Shown: positions 45,527 to 54,996, counted from the stretch's first letter. The stretch: 64,000 nt of DNA from Flavobacterium araucananum (GCF_002222055.1 NZ_MUGS01000021.1:62001-126000); one strand, 5' to 3'. Program-made: numbers and translations. The notes: generated by a model from the letters alone, not told the origin.

Positions 45527-46309
45527 TTATTTTCCTGTAAATTCAGCTTTTCTTTTTTCTAAAAATGCTGTTGTTCCTTCTTTAAAATCCTGAGTTCCGA
45601 AACATTTTCCGAATGATTTTATTTCGGTATCAAATCCGTTTTTGCCATCTGTAAAATTGGCATTGATCGCTTTTATGGCTTTACTAATCGCAAATGGGGC
45701 GTTTTTAATAATTTTTTGAGCGATAACAGTTGTAAAAGACAAAAGTTCAGCCTGAGGCACTACGTGATTTACTAAACCGTATTGTTTGGCTTCTTCGGCA
45801 GAAATCATAGCGGCTGTCATAATCATTTCCATAGCACGACCTTTGCCCACTAGTTGTGGCAAACGTTGTGTTCCTCCGTAACCCGGAATCAATCCTAAAC
45901 TCACTTCGGGCAATCCCATTTTGGCATTGTCTGATGCTACTCTAAAATGACACGCCATAGCCAGTTCTAATCCGCCACCTAGTGCAAAACCATTTACGGC
46001 AGCAATTACGGGTTTCTTTAAATTCTCTATATAATCAAATAAGGTTTCTTGTCCTTCGGCAGCTAATTGTGCCCCTTCGACAATTGTATAATTGGCAAAC
46101 TCTGAAATATCGGCTCCTGCAACAAATGCCTTTTCACCAAATCCTGTCAATATAATTACGCGGACTTCCTCATTTTTTCCTAATAATTTTATGGCTTTAC
46201 TCAAATCGCTAATCGTTGCTTTGTTTAAAGCATTTAGCTTCGTAGGTCTGTTAATGCTTACGGTTGCAATTTTTTCTTCAATTGAGATTAAAAGATTTTC
46301 GTAGTTCAT
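45527..46309 (-). CDS. Enoyl-CoA hydratase/isomerase (crotonase) family
   Basis: 260 residues, usual length. Hydrates 2-enoyl-CoA such as crotonyl-CoA in beta-oxidation or butyrate-type pathways. AGADISEF and FALGGGLELAMACHFRVAS form the oxyanion hole and first Glu; LPEVSLGLIPGYGGTQRL carries the second catalytic Glu. The C-terminal trimer region (FGTQDFKEGTTAFLEKRK) is typical. It lies 9 bases downstream of the histidine kinase gene, possibly co-transcribed without a functional link. Confidence 0.9.
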   Translation of the reverse strand: MNYENLLISIEEKIATVSINRPTKLNALNKATISDLSKAIKLLGKNEEVRVIILTGFGEKAFVAGADISEFANYTIVEGAQLAAEGQETLFDYIENLKKPVIAAVNGFALGGGLELAMACHFRVASDNAKMGLPEVSLGLIPGYGGTQRLPQLVGKGRAMEMIMTAAMISAEEAKQYGLVNHVVPQAELLSFTTVIAQKIIKNAPFAISKAIKAINANFTDGKNGFDTEIKSFGKCFGTQDFKEGTTAFLEKRKAEFTGK

Positions 46310-46318
46310 GACGTTAGT

Positions 46319-47791
46319 TTATGAGTTTGTTATGGGCAAAGAAACTCTAAAAGTGGTTCCTTTTCCGTATGTTGATTCAAAGGTAATTGTTCCTTTGTAA
46401 TTTTCGATGATGTTTTTTATAATTCCGAGTCCAAGTCCCATTCCACTTGTTTTGGTGGTGAATTTTGGTTCAAAGATTCGGCTTATGTCTAGTTTCTGAA
46501 TTCCGATGCCGTTGTCTTTTACATCGATTTCCACATTATTATTCGTACGTTTTACAGTAACCAAAATAGATTTATGAAATTGGCTTTCGGGGATGGCCTG
46601 AGTTGCATTTTTAACGAGGTTGGTAATGACACGGATCAGTTGTGTACGATCCATTTTTGAGATAATTTCCTCTTCTTCACTTTCAAAAACAATATAATCT
46701 TCGTTGAAGATATCCAGTGCCAATTCGACAACCTCAACTACATTCAGGGTCTCGTTTTGCTGTGCCGGCATGGAGGCAAAATTCGAAAATGCCGATGCTA
46801 CAGCTGTCATCGTATCAATTTGCTGAATCAACGTTTCAGAATAATCGTTTAATTTTTGCTTTACGTCCGGAGCTGTCGGGTCAAACTTGCGCTGAAAACT
46901 TTGTACCGTCAAACGCATTGGCGTAAGCGGGTTTTTAATTTCGTGTGCCACTTGTTTCGCCATTTCGCGCCAGGCTTCTTCACGCTCACTTTGGGCTAGT
47001 TTTACAGCACTGGTTTCTAGCTTATCGACCATTCCGTTATACGCCTTTATCAGGAAGTTGACTTCCTTACTATTGGCTTCTAGTACGATTTTCTCGTTTT
47101 TCTGATCCAGATTGGTTTCTTCTAAACGATCTGAAATGGTTTTTAAGGATTTTGTAATATAGGTCGAAAGGAAATATGCCAAAGCAAAAGCGACAACAAG
47201 CATAAACGAATATACCTGACTTAACCGAATCAGGAAGGTGTTTAATTCGTTGTCATAATAACCGTCGTCTTCCAGATACGGAAGATTTAAGATCCCAAGT
47301 GGTTTAAATTTTTCGTCTTTTATCAAACTATACGAAGATCTGTTTTTGACTCCGTCGATGGTTTTAATATCTACAAATCGCTTTTCGATAGAAGAACGAA
47401 CGAGCTTCAGGATATATTCCGGAATTGGCGGTGCTACTTTATCTACTGCAAAAGATTCTTTTGATGATTTTAATAGTTTCCCGTCGAGACTGTAAATATT
47501 GATTTCGATTTTGTGAATCTGAGCCAATTCGTGGATTTTATCTTTAAAAATTAAATCTAAATTGGCTGTTTTTAGAGGATATGTTGTGGTAGAAAGCACA
47601 TAGTTAATGTGTTCTTTTACGGCATTTTCTTTACGCTCCAGACGTTCCTGATGGTATTCTTTGGCTTCGTTCTTGAACTGAATAATCGAAATGGAAGCCA
47701 ATAAAAACGATGCCACAACAATCAATACAATCATCGAAAGGAATATCCTAACACGCAATGAAAGCATCGACATTTTGAAGTTGTTCAACAT
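46319..47791 (-). CDS. NtrY-like sensor histidine kinase
   Basis: 490 residues in the inner membrane. Helix 1 (about 16-37), periplasmic sensor of about 150 residues, helix 2 (about 190-210), HAMP (about 210-262), phospho-acceptor His283 in VAHEIKNPLTPMRL, and an ATPase domain with NLVKNATQAI, DNGIGI and GMGLGLGI. HEIKNPLTP and the layout are of NtrY type. No response regulator is adjacent, so it is an orphan here. The stimulus is unknown. Confidence 0.9.
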   Translation of the reverse strand: MLNNFKMSMLSLRVRIFLSMIVLIVVASFLLASISIIQFKNEAKEYHQERLERKENAVKEHINYVLSTTTYPLKTANLDLIFKDKIHELAQIHKIEINIYSLDGKLLKSSKESFAVDKVAPPIPEYILKLVRSSIEKRFVDIKTIDGVKNRSSYSLIKDEKFKPLGILNLPYLEDDGYYDNELNTFLIRLSQVYSFMLVVAFALAYFLSTYITKSLKTISDRLEETNLDQKNEKIVLEANSKEVNFLIKAYNGMVDKLETSAVKLAQSEREEAWREMAKQVAHEIKNPLTPMRLTVQSFQRKFDPTAPDVKQKLNDYSETLIQQIDTMTAVASAFSNFASMPAQQNETLNVVEVVELALDIFNEDYIVFESEEEEIISKMDRTQLIRVITNLVKNATQAIPESQFHKSILVTVKRTNNNVEIDVKDNGIGIQKLDISRIFEPKFTTKTSGMGLGLGIIKNIIENYKGTITFESTYGKGTTFRVSLPITNS

Positions 47792-47804
47792 AGTTTTTTA
47801 GTTT

Positions 47805-47956
47805 TTGCCACTAATTACACGAATTTACGCTAATTATTTTTTGCCACAGATTAAAAAGATTAGCATGATTTTTATTTTTCAAATCATTAAAATCTGTCCA
47901 ATCTGTGGCAAAACAAGATCAAAATAATTCGTGCTAATTTGTGAAATTCGTGGCAA
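47805..47956. repeat. Nested double inverted repeat (GCCACTAATT outside, GCCACAGATT inside)
   Basis: Outer arms run from 47805 and to 47956 (ttgccactaattacacgaat / aattcgtgaaa-type wording). Inner arms are GCCACAGATTAAAAAGATTA from 47843 and its partner 47881-47909. It lies between the hemJ stop and the kinase start; nesting is opposite to that at 36045. Confidence 0.75.
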
Positions 47957-47962
47957 CCTTTT

Positions 47963-48511
47963 TTATTTTTTCTCTCGAATACGCTTATAAAAACGAAAAC
48001 CAAGCATTATGATAATCGAGAATAAAAAGATTCCAATTACGCCAAAAATCCAGTTGATGGCACTTTTTAAAACTACTAAAAAAACTACTGCAAAAAGTAT
48101 AATTGTAGCGCCCTCATTCCATAAACGCATAAAATTGTTAGAATATTTTACCTCGTCGTTTTGTAATTGCTTAAATATTTGATGACATTTTGCATGATAC
48201 AAATACAACAAGAAAACGAAACATAATTTTACGTGCATCCACGGCATTTTTAGCCATGCGTTTCCTAAATCTGTAAAAAACAACATCCAAAAAGCAAAAA
48301 TACTTGCCAAAATTGCAGATGGCCACGTAATAATGTACCACAAACGATAGGTCATTATCTTGTATTGTGCCTGTAAAATTTCTTTTTCGGGAGATGGTTT
48401 TTCGTTGGCTTCTATTTGGTACACAAACAAACGCACGATATAAAACAATCCGGCAAACCAGGTTATTACAAAAATAAGGTGCAGTGATTTTAGATAATTA
48501 TAATATTCCAT
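47963..48511 (-). CDS. hemJ: Protoporphyrinogen oxidase HemJ-like (CopD/UPF0093 family)
   Basis: 182-residue membrane protein with five hydrophobic segments. HemJ oxidises protoporphyrinogen IX to protoporphyrin IX, the step before ferrochelatase, in bacteria lacking HemY and HemG. The conserved His in SLHLIFVITWFAGLFYIVRL and the MHVKLCF block are the family's key features. Ferrochelatase is the next gene upstream on the same strand (82 bases), which supports HemJ over a copper-resistance CopD role. Confidence 0.87.
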   Translation of the reverse strand: MEYYNYLKSLHLIFVITWFAGLFYIVRLFVYQIEANEKPSPEKEILQAQYKIMTYRLWYIITWPSAILASIFAFWMLFFTDLGNAWLKMPWMHVKLCFVFLLYLYHAKCHQIFKQLQNDEVKYSNNFMRLWNEGATIILFAVVFLVVLKSAINWIFGVIGIFLFSIIIMLGFRFYKRIREKK

Positions 48512-48524
48512 TAATAAAGTCTTT

Positions 48525-48597
48525 GTTCTTTACTCTCTATTTTCTTTGTTCTATTTTCTTTATTCTTTGTTCTTTATTCTTTATTCTTTGTTCTATT
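48525..48597. repeat. Short tandem repeat of ttctttattctttg words
   Basis: Degenerate head-to-tail copies of TTCTTTATTC and TTCTTTGTTC fill the hemH-hemJ gap and reach the hemH stop at 48593. Confidence 0.8.
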
Positions 48598-49606
48598 TCG
48601 CCCACTCGTTAATCCAATTCCCTACTGTTTCGCACCATTCGTCATCATCGTTCAAACATGGGATTGCTAAGAAATTCCCACCACCGTTTTTCTCGAAATC
48701 TTCTTTGGCACGCATGGCGATTTCTTCCAGCGTCTCTAAACAATCTGAAACAAAAGCTGGCGTTACAACCGCAAGGTTTTTGATTCCTTTTCCTGGCATT
48801 TTGTCAATCTCAACATCTGTATAAGGCTCCAACCATTTGTCTCCCGCTAAACGCGACTGAAAAGTTAAGCTGTATTTATCTTCAGGAAGTCCTAATAATT
48901 TTACTACTTGTCTTGTTGTTTCGTAACATTGGTGACGGTAACAGAAATCATGTGCCGGCGATGGTGTATTACAACAAGACCCATCGATTTTGCAATGCGA
49001 TTTTGTTACATCGGTTTTACGAATATGACGTTCCGGGATTCCGTGGTACGAGAATAATAAATGATCGTAATCATAACCAACTAAATGTTTCTGAATCGAA
49101 TCTGCCAGATTCCTGATATAATCCGGTTTGTTGTAAAACGCAGGAACATCAGTAAAAGTCATTTGAGGGAATTTCTTTTTACGAATTTCTTCGGCTTTTA
49201 CTAAAATAGTCAAAGTCGAAGCCATTGCATATTGTGGATATAAAGGAAAAAGTAATACCTCGGTAACTCCTTTATCATGCAATTCCTGAAGTCCTTTTTC
49301 GATCGTCATGCTTCCGTAACGCATTGCCAGAGCAACCGGTACATTTACCAAAGGCTGCACTTTCTTTTGCATTCTTTCAGAAAGCACCACCAACGGAGAA
49401 CCTTCGTCCCACCAAATTTTTGCATAAGCATGTGCTGATTCTTCTGGTCTTTTTCTTAAAATAATACCACGAACCAATAAAGCTCTTAATAAATACGGAA
49501 CATCGATCACGTATTTATCCATTAAAAATTCGTCTAAGTATGGTTTTACATCTTTTGGTGTTGGACTTTCGGGAGATCCTAAGTTTACTAATAATACGCC
49601 TTTCAT
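48593..49606 (-). CDS. hemH: Ferrochelatase
   Basis: Inserts ferrous iron into protoporphyrin IX, the last heme step. 337 residues. MKGVLLVNLGSPESPTP is the classic N terminus; the iron-binding His is in LFSYHGIPERHI (about residue 186) and the second acidic block is in the C-terminal half (CLETLEEI). A cysteine cluster (CKIDGSCCNTPS) after the active site is seen in this lineage. It forms a minus-strand pair with hemJ. Confidence 0.96.
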   Translation of the reverse strand: MKGVLLVNLGSPESPTPKDVKPYLDEFLMDKYVIDVPYLLRALLVRGIILRKRPEESAHAYAKIWWDEGSPLVVLSERMQKKVQPLVNVPVALAMRYGSMTIEKGLQELHDKGVTEVLLFPLYPQYAMASTLTILVKAEEIRKKKFPQMTFTDVPAFYNKPDYIRNLADSIQKHLVGYDYDHLLFSYHGIPERHIRKTDVTKSHCKIDGSCCNTPSPAHDFCYRHQCYETTRQVVKLLGLPEDKYSLTFQSRLAGDKWLEPYTDVEIDKMPGKGIKNLAVVTPAFVSDCLETLEEIAMRAKEDFEKNGGGNFLAIPCLNDDDEWCETVGNWINEWAK

Positions 49607-49836
49607 TATGATTTTATTGCTTTAGGCTTTAAGCTTTGGGCTTTAAGCATTTGTTTTTAAAATTTTCGTCAAAAGTATTGTATGTAACTTTTTAGAAATA
49701 TGATAATTATTATTTTTTATTTATTGTTGAATATAGAAAATCGATTTACCAGATATTGGCACACAGATGTAACTGGTTTAACAGATTTTCGCAGATAATT
49801 AATTTGTGTCAATTCGTGAAATTGGTGGCAAAAAAA

Positions 49837-50709
49837 CTAAACATTAGTATTTATCGACATCAAATACTTTTTAGGAGTTGTGGCAAACTTTTTCTTGAAC
49901 GCCGCTATAAAGTGACTTCCGGTACTGTAGCCTATTTTCAACCCTACTTCGTTTACATTATAAGAACCGCTATCTAATAGTTTACGAGCAAAATCCATTT
50001 TGTAATCAAATAGAAAACCATAAACCGTGTCACCGTAAATTTGTTTGAATCCCATTTTGAGTTTCTTCAAATTCAAACCAATTTCATCTGCCAATTCCTG
50101 TAAACCTGGCGGTTCAGCCATATTAGCGATAATAATTTCTTTGGCTTTTCGAATTTTCAGAACGTTATCTTCATCGATCAAAAACGGACATTGTTCTGCA
50201 TTTGGGTCTTCGGTTCTGTTAAAATACAAACTCAATAATTCGTATCCTTTTCCTTTATAATAAAGGTTTTTTATGGATGGATGTAAGTTATAATGAAACA
50301 GTTGACTCAAAACAATTGCCATCGACGGACTAATGTTTCCTTCGTTATAATACTTTTTGTCTTTATTATCGGGACTTAAAAAAGTAATATAGTCGGCTTC
50401 TGCAGAAAACAACGCGTGAAATTTCTTGATCGAAACAATTACGGAGATTACCCAGGAATTTGGAGCCAACTCTAAATTCAATGGTAATTCTTTCTGCGGA
50501 TTGTACAAAAGCAACGATTTTTCTTCTTTCAAGTCTAAAGCATAACTGCCCTGATTGAACAAGAATTTGGCATTGCCTTTTATTCCGAAGTGAAACTGTA
50601 TCAAGCCACTACCTACTTCGTGCTGTGCCGAAAAAGGCTCTGAACTGTCATTTTGAAAACGAATAAGCGTAAAGTCGTCTTCAATTTTTATAATTTCTTG
50701 AGAACTCAT
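49837..50709 (-). CDS. AraC-family transcriptional regulator
   Basis: 290 residues: N-terminal cupin-like sensory half and C-terminal double HTH (about 190-288) with LQELADEIGLNLKKLKMGFKQIYG and VGLKIGYSTGSHFIAAFKKKF. It is divergent from hemA with a 227-base gap between starts and lies next to hemH, so control of heme or tetrapyrrole genes is possible. That is inference from position; similar regulators of siderophore genes exist. Confidence 0.9.
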   Translation of the reverse strand: MSSQEIIKIEDDFTLIRFQNDSSEPFSAQHEVGSGLIQFHFGIKGNAKFLFNQGSYALDLKEEKSLLLYNPQKELPLNLELAPNSWVISVIVSIKKFHALFSAEADYITFLSPDNKDKKYYNEGNISPSMAIVLSQLFHYNLHPSIKNLYYKGKGYELLSLYFNRTEDPNAEQCPFLIDEDNVLKIRKAKEIIIANMAEPPGLQELADEIGLNLKKLKMGFKQIYGDTVYGFLFDYKMDFARKLLDSGSYNVNEVGLKIGYSTGSHFIAAFKKKFATTPKKYLMSINTNV

Positions 50710-50936
50710 AGCGATATTTTTTTGAATCGAAAATCAGGATATTTGAATAATCTTATTTAGAATCACTCTAAACAAATCATTTCTAACAAGCTGATTTTGC
50801 TACAAAAGTACTTATTTTTGCATAAATACAGCTGTTTAGAAACAAAAAAACATGTAGCGATACAAAAAGCACTTTGAGCGTTACTTTTATAACGACTATA
50901 GTAATAATTTTGTTGCACTCTTATGAAAGTGAATTT

Positions 50937-52187
50937 ATGGAAAACAATAATGTACCGAAACACCTTTATTTTTATTCAGTTGGTCTGAGTTATAAAAAAG
51001 CTGATGCTGAGGTAAGAGGTAAATTTAGTTTGGATGCAATTGCAAAAACGCGTTTGCTGGAACAAGCTAAAAGTGAAGGAATAGAAAGTTTAATTGTCAC
51101 TTCGACCTGCAACAGAACCGAGATCTATGGTTTTGCAGAACACCCATTTCAATTAATAAAGCTAATTTGTGATAACAGCAACGGTTCTGTCGATGCTTTT
51201 CAAAAAGTTGGTTTTGTCTACAAAAATCAAGAAGCAATAAATCATCTTTTTCGTGTAGGAACTGGCTTAGACAGTCAGATCTTAGGCGATTTTGAGATAA
51301 TTTCCCAAATAAAAACCAGTTTTGCTCATTCAAAATCTTTTGGTTTAGCAAACGCTTTCTTAGAAAGATTGGTAAATGCCGTAATCCAGGCAAGCAAAAA
51401 AATCAAAAACGAAACTGAGATTAGCTCAGGCGCAACATCTGTTTCTTTTGCATCCGTACAATACATTATGAAAAATGTAGAAGATATTGGCAATAAAAAT
51501 ATTTTACTTTTTGGAACAGGAAAAATTGGAAGAAATACTTGCGAAAATCTTGTAAAACATACTAAAAATGAGCATATTACTTTAATCAACCGAACTAAGG
51601 ACAAGGCAGAGAAATTAGCCGGAAAACTAAATTTGATTGTTAAAGATTATTCCGAGTTACATCTGGAACTTCAAAAAGCCGATGTTGTTGTTGTCGCTAC
51701 AGGTGCTCAAAACCCAACAGTTGATAAAGCCATCCTAAATCTAAAGAAACCTTTATTGATCTTAGATTTATCGATTCCTAAAAACGTTCATGAAAATGTA
51801 GAGGAATTAGAAGGCGTAACGTTGATCCACATGGATTATTTGTCTCAATTGACAGATGAAACTCTTGAAAACAGAAAATTACACATTCCTGCTGCCGAAG
51901 CTATTATTGAAGAAGTAAAAGAGGAATTTGTTACCTGGACAAAAGGACGCAAATTTGCTCCAACGATTAATGCTTTAAAAGAAAAACTAAACGCTATCAA
52001 AGTATCAGAGTTAGATTTTCAAAGTAGAAAAATTGTAGATTTCAATGAGGCTCAGGCTGAAATCATCAGCAACAGAATCATCCAGAAAATCACTACACAT
52101 TTTGCTAATCACTTAAAAGACGACGACACCATGGTAGATGAAAGCATCGAATGGATTGAGAAAGTCTTTAAGATAAAAGCATCTTAA
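50937..52187 (+). CDS. hemA: Glutamyl-tRNA reductase
   Basis: Reduces glutamyl-tRNA to glutamate-1-semialdehyde, the entry to heme by the C5 route. The start is the ATG at 50937 (MENNNVPKHLYFYSVGLSYK); upstream frame extension has only a TTG. 416 residues. The catalytic Cys is in TSTCNRTEIYGF, GLDSQILGDFEI is the family signature, and the NADPH-binding motif is FGTGKIGRNTCENL. The dimer helix lies at the C terminus. First gene of a plus-strand heme run. hemL is not in this window. Confidence 0.95.
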   Translation: MENNNVPKHLYFYSVGLSYKKADAEVRGKFSLDAIAKTRLLEQAKSEGIESLIVTSTCNRTEIYGFAEHPFQLIKLICDNSNGSVDAFQKVGFVYKNQEAINHLFRVGTGLDSQILGDFEIISQIKTSFAHSKSFGLANAFLERLVNAVIQASKKIKNETEISSGATSVSFASVQYIMKNVEDIGNKNILLFGTGKIGRNTCENLVKHTKNEHITLINRTKDKAEKLAGKLNLIVKDYSELHLELQKADVVVVATGAQNPTVDKAILNLKKPLLILDLSIPKNVHENVEELEGVTLIHMDYLSQLTDETLENRKLHIPAAEAIIEEVKEEFVTWTKGRKFAPTINALKEKLNAIKVSELDFQSRKIVDFNEAQAEIISNRIIQKITTHFANHLKDDDTMVDESIEWIEKVFKIKAS

Positions 52188-52202
52188 TAAAATCAAATTT
52201 TA

Positions 52203-52287
52203 AACCATATAAGTTATATAAGTTCATTTAATAAAACTGATGTTTTTACGCAAACTGCTTAAATTTACTTATATAACTTATATGGTT
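52203..52287. repeat. Perfect 21-bp inverted repeat between hemA and hemC
   Basis: Arms 52203-52223 (AACCATATAAGTTATATAAG plus T) and 52267-52287 are exactly complementary with a 43-base spacer. No T run follows. Confidence 0.9.
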
Positions 52288-52300
52288 CAAGAAACAAAAA

Positions 52301-53224
52301 ATGGCTAAAAAAACAATCAGAATTGGAACTCGCGATAGCGAACTAGCACTTTGGCAAGCACATACTGTCGAAAAAAAACTAAACGACTTAGGGTATAAAA
52401 CTTCAATTGTTGCCGTAAAATCCCAAGGCGATATTATTCTTGACAAACCGCTGTACGAACTTGGTATTACCGGAATTTTTACTAAAACACTTGATATCGC
52501 TATGCTTAATGGCGATATTGATATTGCCGTTCATTCTATGAAAGATGTTCCTACGGCTTTGCCCAAAGGTATTGTTCAGGCGGCAGTTTTGGAGAGAGCC
52601 AATGTTTTAGACATTTTAGTACATAAAGGAAATCCTGATTTTACTAATCCAAGCACTATTGCAACCGGAAGTTTACGTCGTCAGGCACAATGGTTTAACA
52701 AATACCCTAATCATACCGTGGTTGATTTACGCGGAAACGTAAACACGCGTATGCAAAAGCTACAAGACAATAACTGGGACGGAGCTGTTTTTGCCGCTGC
52801 AGGTTTGGAGCGCATTAACCTGAAACCCGGAAATTATATAGATTTAGATTGGATGATTCCGGCACCAGCTCAAGGTGCAATGCTGGTTGTAGCAATGGAA
52901 AACGACAATTATACGCTGGATGCACTTTCGCAATTGAATCATATCGAAACTGAAATTTGTACTTATATCGAACGTCAGTTTCTACGAACACTGGAAGGTG
53001 GCTGTACAGCACCAATCGGGGCTTTGGTAAATTATAATGAAGACGCTGACACTTTACATTTTCAGGGTGTTTTGCTTTCTGTTGATGGTAAACAAAAACT
53101 CGAAATTGACAAAACTGTTGATATTTCAGAATGGAAAAAACTAGGTTTCTTCGCTGCTCAGGAAATCCTGAACAATGGCGGGGCCCAATTGATGGCATCT
53201 ATTAAAGAATCTCTAAAAAAATAA
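52301..53224 (+). CDS. hemC: Hydroxymethylbilane synthase (porphobilinogen deaminase)
   Basis: Joins four porphobilinogen units. 307 residues. RIGTRDSELALWQA is the N-terminal block, KDVPTALPKG and GSLRRQAQW hold substrate-binding Arg, and the dipyrromethane-cofactor Cys is in LEGGCTAPIGA. It follows hemA by 113 bases carrying a large inverted repeat and precedes a YhcG-like nuclease gene by 13 bases. Confidence 0.96.
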   Translation: MAKKTIRIGTRDSELALWQAHTVEKKLNDLGYKTSIVAVKSQGDIILDKPLYELGITGIFTKTLDIAMLNGDIDIAVHSMKDVPTALPKGIVQAAVLERANVLDILVHKGNPDFTNPSTIATGSLRRQAQWFNKYPNHTVVDLRGNVNTRMQKLQDNNWDGAVFAAAGLERINLKPGNYIDLDWMIPAPAQGAMLVVAMENDNYTLDALSQLNHIETEICTYIERQFLRTLEGGCTAPIGALVNYNEDADTLHFQGVLLSVDGKQKLEIDKTVDISEWKKLGFFAAQEILNNGGAQLMASIKESLKK

Positions 53225-53237
53225 TTTTTCAAATTTC

Positions 53238-54287
53238 ATGGAAATTAACGATCAGATCATAGCTTCCCAATATGAATCCTTTTTAGTTGAAATAACTAAT
53301 TTGGTACAAAACCATAGGGTTCAGGCTGTACAATCTGTTCAAACTATTTCAAACACTTTATACTGGAGTATAGGAGAACTTATAATTAAAAGGCAAGAAC
53401 AGTTTGGTTGGGGAAAATCAATTGTTGAATTATTAAGTAATGACTTAAGCAAAACAATAGGAAAAGGAATTAGCTGGTCGCCAAGAAATCTATGGTTTAT
53501 GCGCCAATTGGTTAACGAGTATTCAAATCTGAATCAAGTTGATTCAGATTTAAGTGATATTAAAAATCTTGTCACAAACGTACCTTGGCAACACAACATT
53601 TTAATTATTCAGAAGGTAAAAGATCCTAAAGCAAGAATATTTTATCTAGAAAACACAATTAAAAACAAATATAGCCGATCAGTACTATTACATCAAATTA
53701 AGGCTGACGCATATCATAAATACCTGCAAAATCCATCTCAAAATAATTTTCAAAAAGTACTAACAGAACACTTTTTAGAACAAGCACAAGAAAGTATTAA
53801 AAGTACTTATAGTTTAGACTTTCTTGACATTAACAAACCTATTTCTGAAAGAGATTTAGAAAACTCTATGGTAGAAAAGGTAAAAAGACTTATGTTGGAG
53901 CTTGGATATGGTTTTTGTTTTATTGGAAATCAATATCGCCTTACATTAGGTAATAAAGATTACTATATAGACTTACTGTTTTATCATCGTATATTAAAAT
54001 GTTTAGTCGCTGTTGAACTAAAAGTAGTGGAATTTGAGCCCGAATTTATAGGTAAACTTGATTTCTATCTTCAATTAATAGACGATCAGCTAAAACAAGA
54101 CGATGATAAACCAAGTATTGGAATATTATTAGTTCCTGAAAAGGATCATTTAGAAGTAGAATATGCATTAAGAAGTGTGAATAAACCAATTGGTGTCTCA
54201 GAATATATTTTAAGTAAAAAATTACCAAAAGAATTAGAAGGTAAACTACCTACTACTGAACAATTCAAAAACATATTAAATGAGTAA
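53238..54287 (+). CDS. YhcG-type PDDEXK nuclease-domain protein (DUF1016)
   Basis: 349 residues. N-terminal DUF1016 helical domain (about 10-185; LYWSIGELIIKRQEQFGWGK, ISWSPRNLWFMRQ) and C-terminal PDDEXK nuclease-like domain with Asp245, Glu260 and Lys262 (YYIDLLFYH ... VAVELK). Relatives are scattered, often near restriction or mobile genes, and their role is not established. Here the gene sits inside the heme operon: 13 bases after hemC and overlapping hemD by 8 bases. The nuclease residues look intact. Transfer into the operon is inferred. Confidence 0.9.
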   Translation: MEINDQIIASQYESFLVEITNLVQNHRVQAVQSVQTISNTLYWSIGELIIKRQEQFGWGKSIVELLSNDLSKTIGKGISWSPRNLWFMRQLVNEYSNLNQVDSDLSDIKNLVTNVPWQHNILIIQKVKDPKARIFYLENTIKNKYSRSVLLHQIKADAYHKYLQNPSQNNFQKVLTEHFLEQAQESIKSTYSLDFLDINKPISERDLENSMVEKVKRLMLELGYGFCFIGNQYRLTLGNKDYYIDLLFYHRILKCLVAVELKVVEFEPEFIGKLDFYLQLIDDQLKQDDDKPSIGILLVPEKDHLEVEYALRSVNKPIGVSEYILSKKLPKELEGKLPTTEQFKNILNE

Positions 54288-54945
54288 ATCAATTCAAATA
54301 TTATCTACAAAAAAGCTTTCGGGCGAACAAAAACAAGCATTGGTAAAAGCCAATATCGAACTCGTTGAAGCTGATTTTATTCAGACCCAAAATAAACCTT
54401 TCGAATTAAAGGATCTTAACGAAAATTTGATTTTCACAAGCCAGAATGCTGTTCATAGTGTTTTGTCAAATCCTAATGTTGAAAAACTGAAAAGTAAAAA
54501 TGTATTTTGTGTGGGTTTAAAAACCAAAATTATTTTGTCTGAAAGCGGATTTAATGTGGTTGCTTACACAGGTTACGCAGCAGATTTAGCCGAGATCATC
54601 ACTTTGATTTACCGCAACGAAAGTTATACTTTTTTTAGCGGAAACCTACGCAGGGAAACTTTACCAAAAGCCTTAAAAGATGCCGATGTAAAACTGAATG
54701 AGATTCAGGTTTATGATACGTCACTAACGCCTCAGAAAATAAAAACTGCTGTAGACGGAATCTTATTTTTTAGTCCTTCCGGCGTTGAAAGTTATCTGAA
54801 GGATAATACGATCAAAAAAGAAAAGTGCTTTTGCATAGGAGAAACTACCGCCGAAGCTTTAGACAAAATCACCAAAAACATTATCATTGCAGATCAGCCA
54901 ACGGTTGAGGACGTAATCGAAGATGTAATTAACGAATATAAATAA
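54280..54945 (+). CDS. hemD: Uroporphyrinogen-III synthase
   Basis: Closes hydroxymethylbilane with inversion of ring D. 221 residues, the usual size; this family diverges strongly. Recognisable blocks are LIFTSQNAVHSVL, CVGLKTKIILSESGFNV and LFFSPSGVESYLK ... CIGETTAEAL. The start overlaps the nuclease gene's end by 8 bases. hemE follows after 51 bases containing cctttg repeat words. Confidence 0.92.
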   Translation: MSKSIQILSTKKLSGEQKQALVKANIELVEADFIQTQNKPFELKDLNENLIFTSQNAVHSVLSNPNVEKLKSKNVFCVGLKTKIILSESGFNVVAYTGYAADLAEIITLIYRNESYTFFSGNLRRETLPKALKDADVKLNEIQVYDTSLTPQKIKTAVDGILFFSPSGVESYLKDNTIKKEKCFCIGETTAEALDKITKNIIIADQPTVEDVIEDVINEYK

Positions 54946-54996
54946 AAACCTTTGCAACTTTGTCCCTTTGTGGCTTTGCACCTAAAATAAAAAACA

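Noticed and set aside
53238..54287. Restriction-modification or defence island at the heme operon
   Set aside because: A single nuclease-domain gene with no methyltransferase, specificity or other defence gene nearby.
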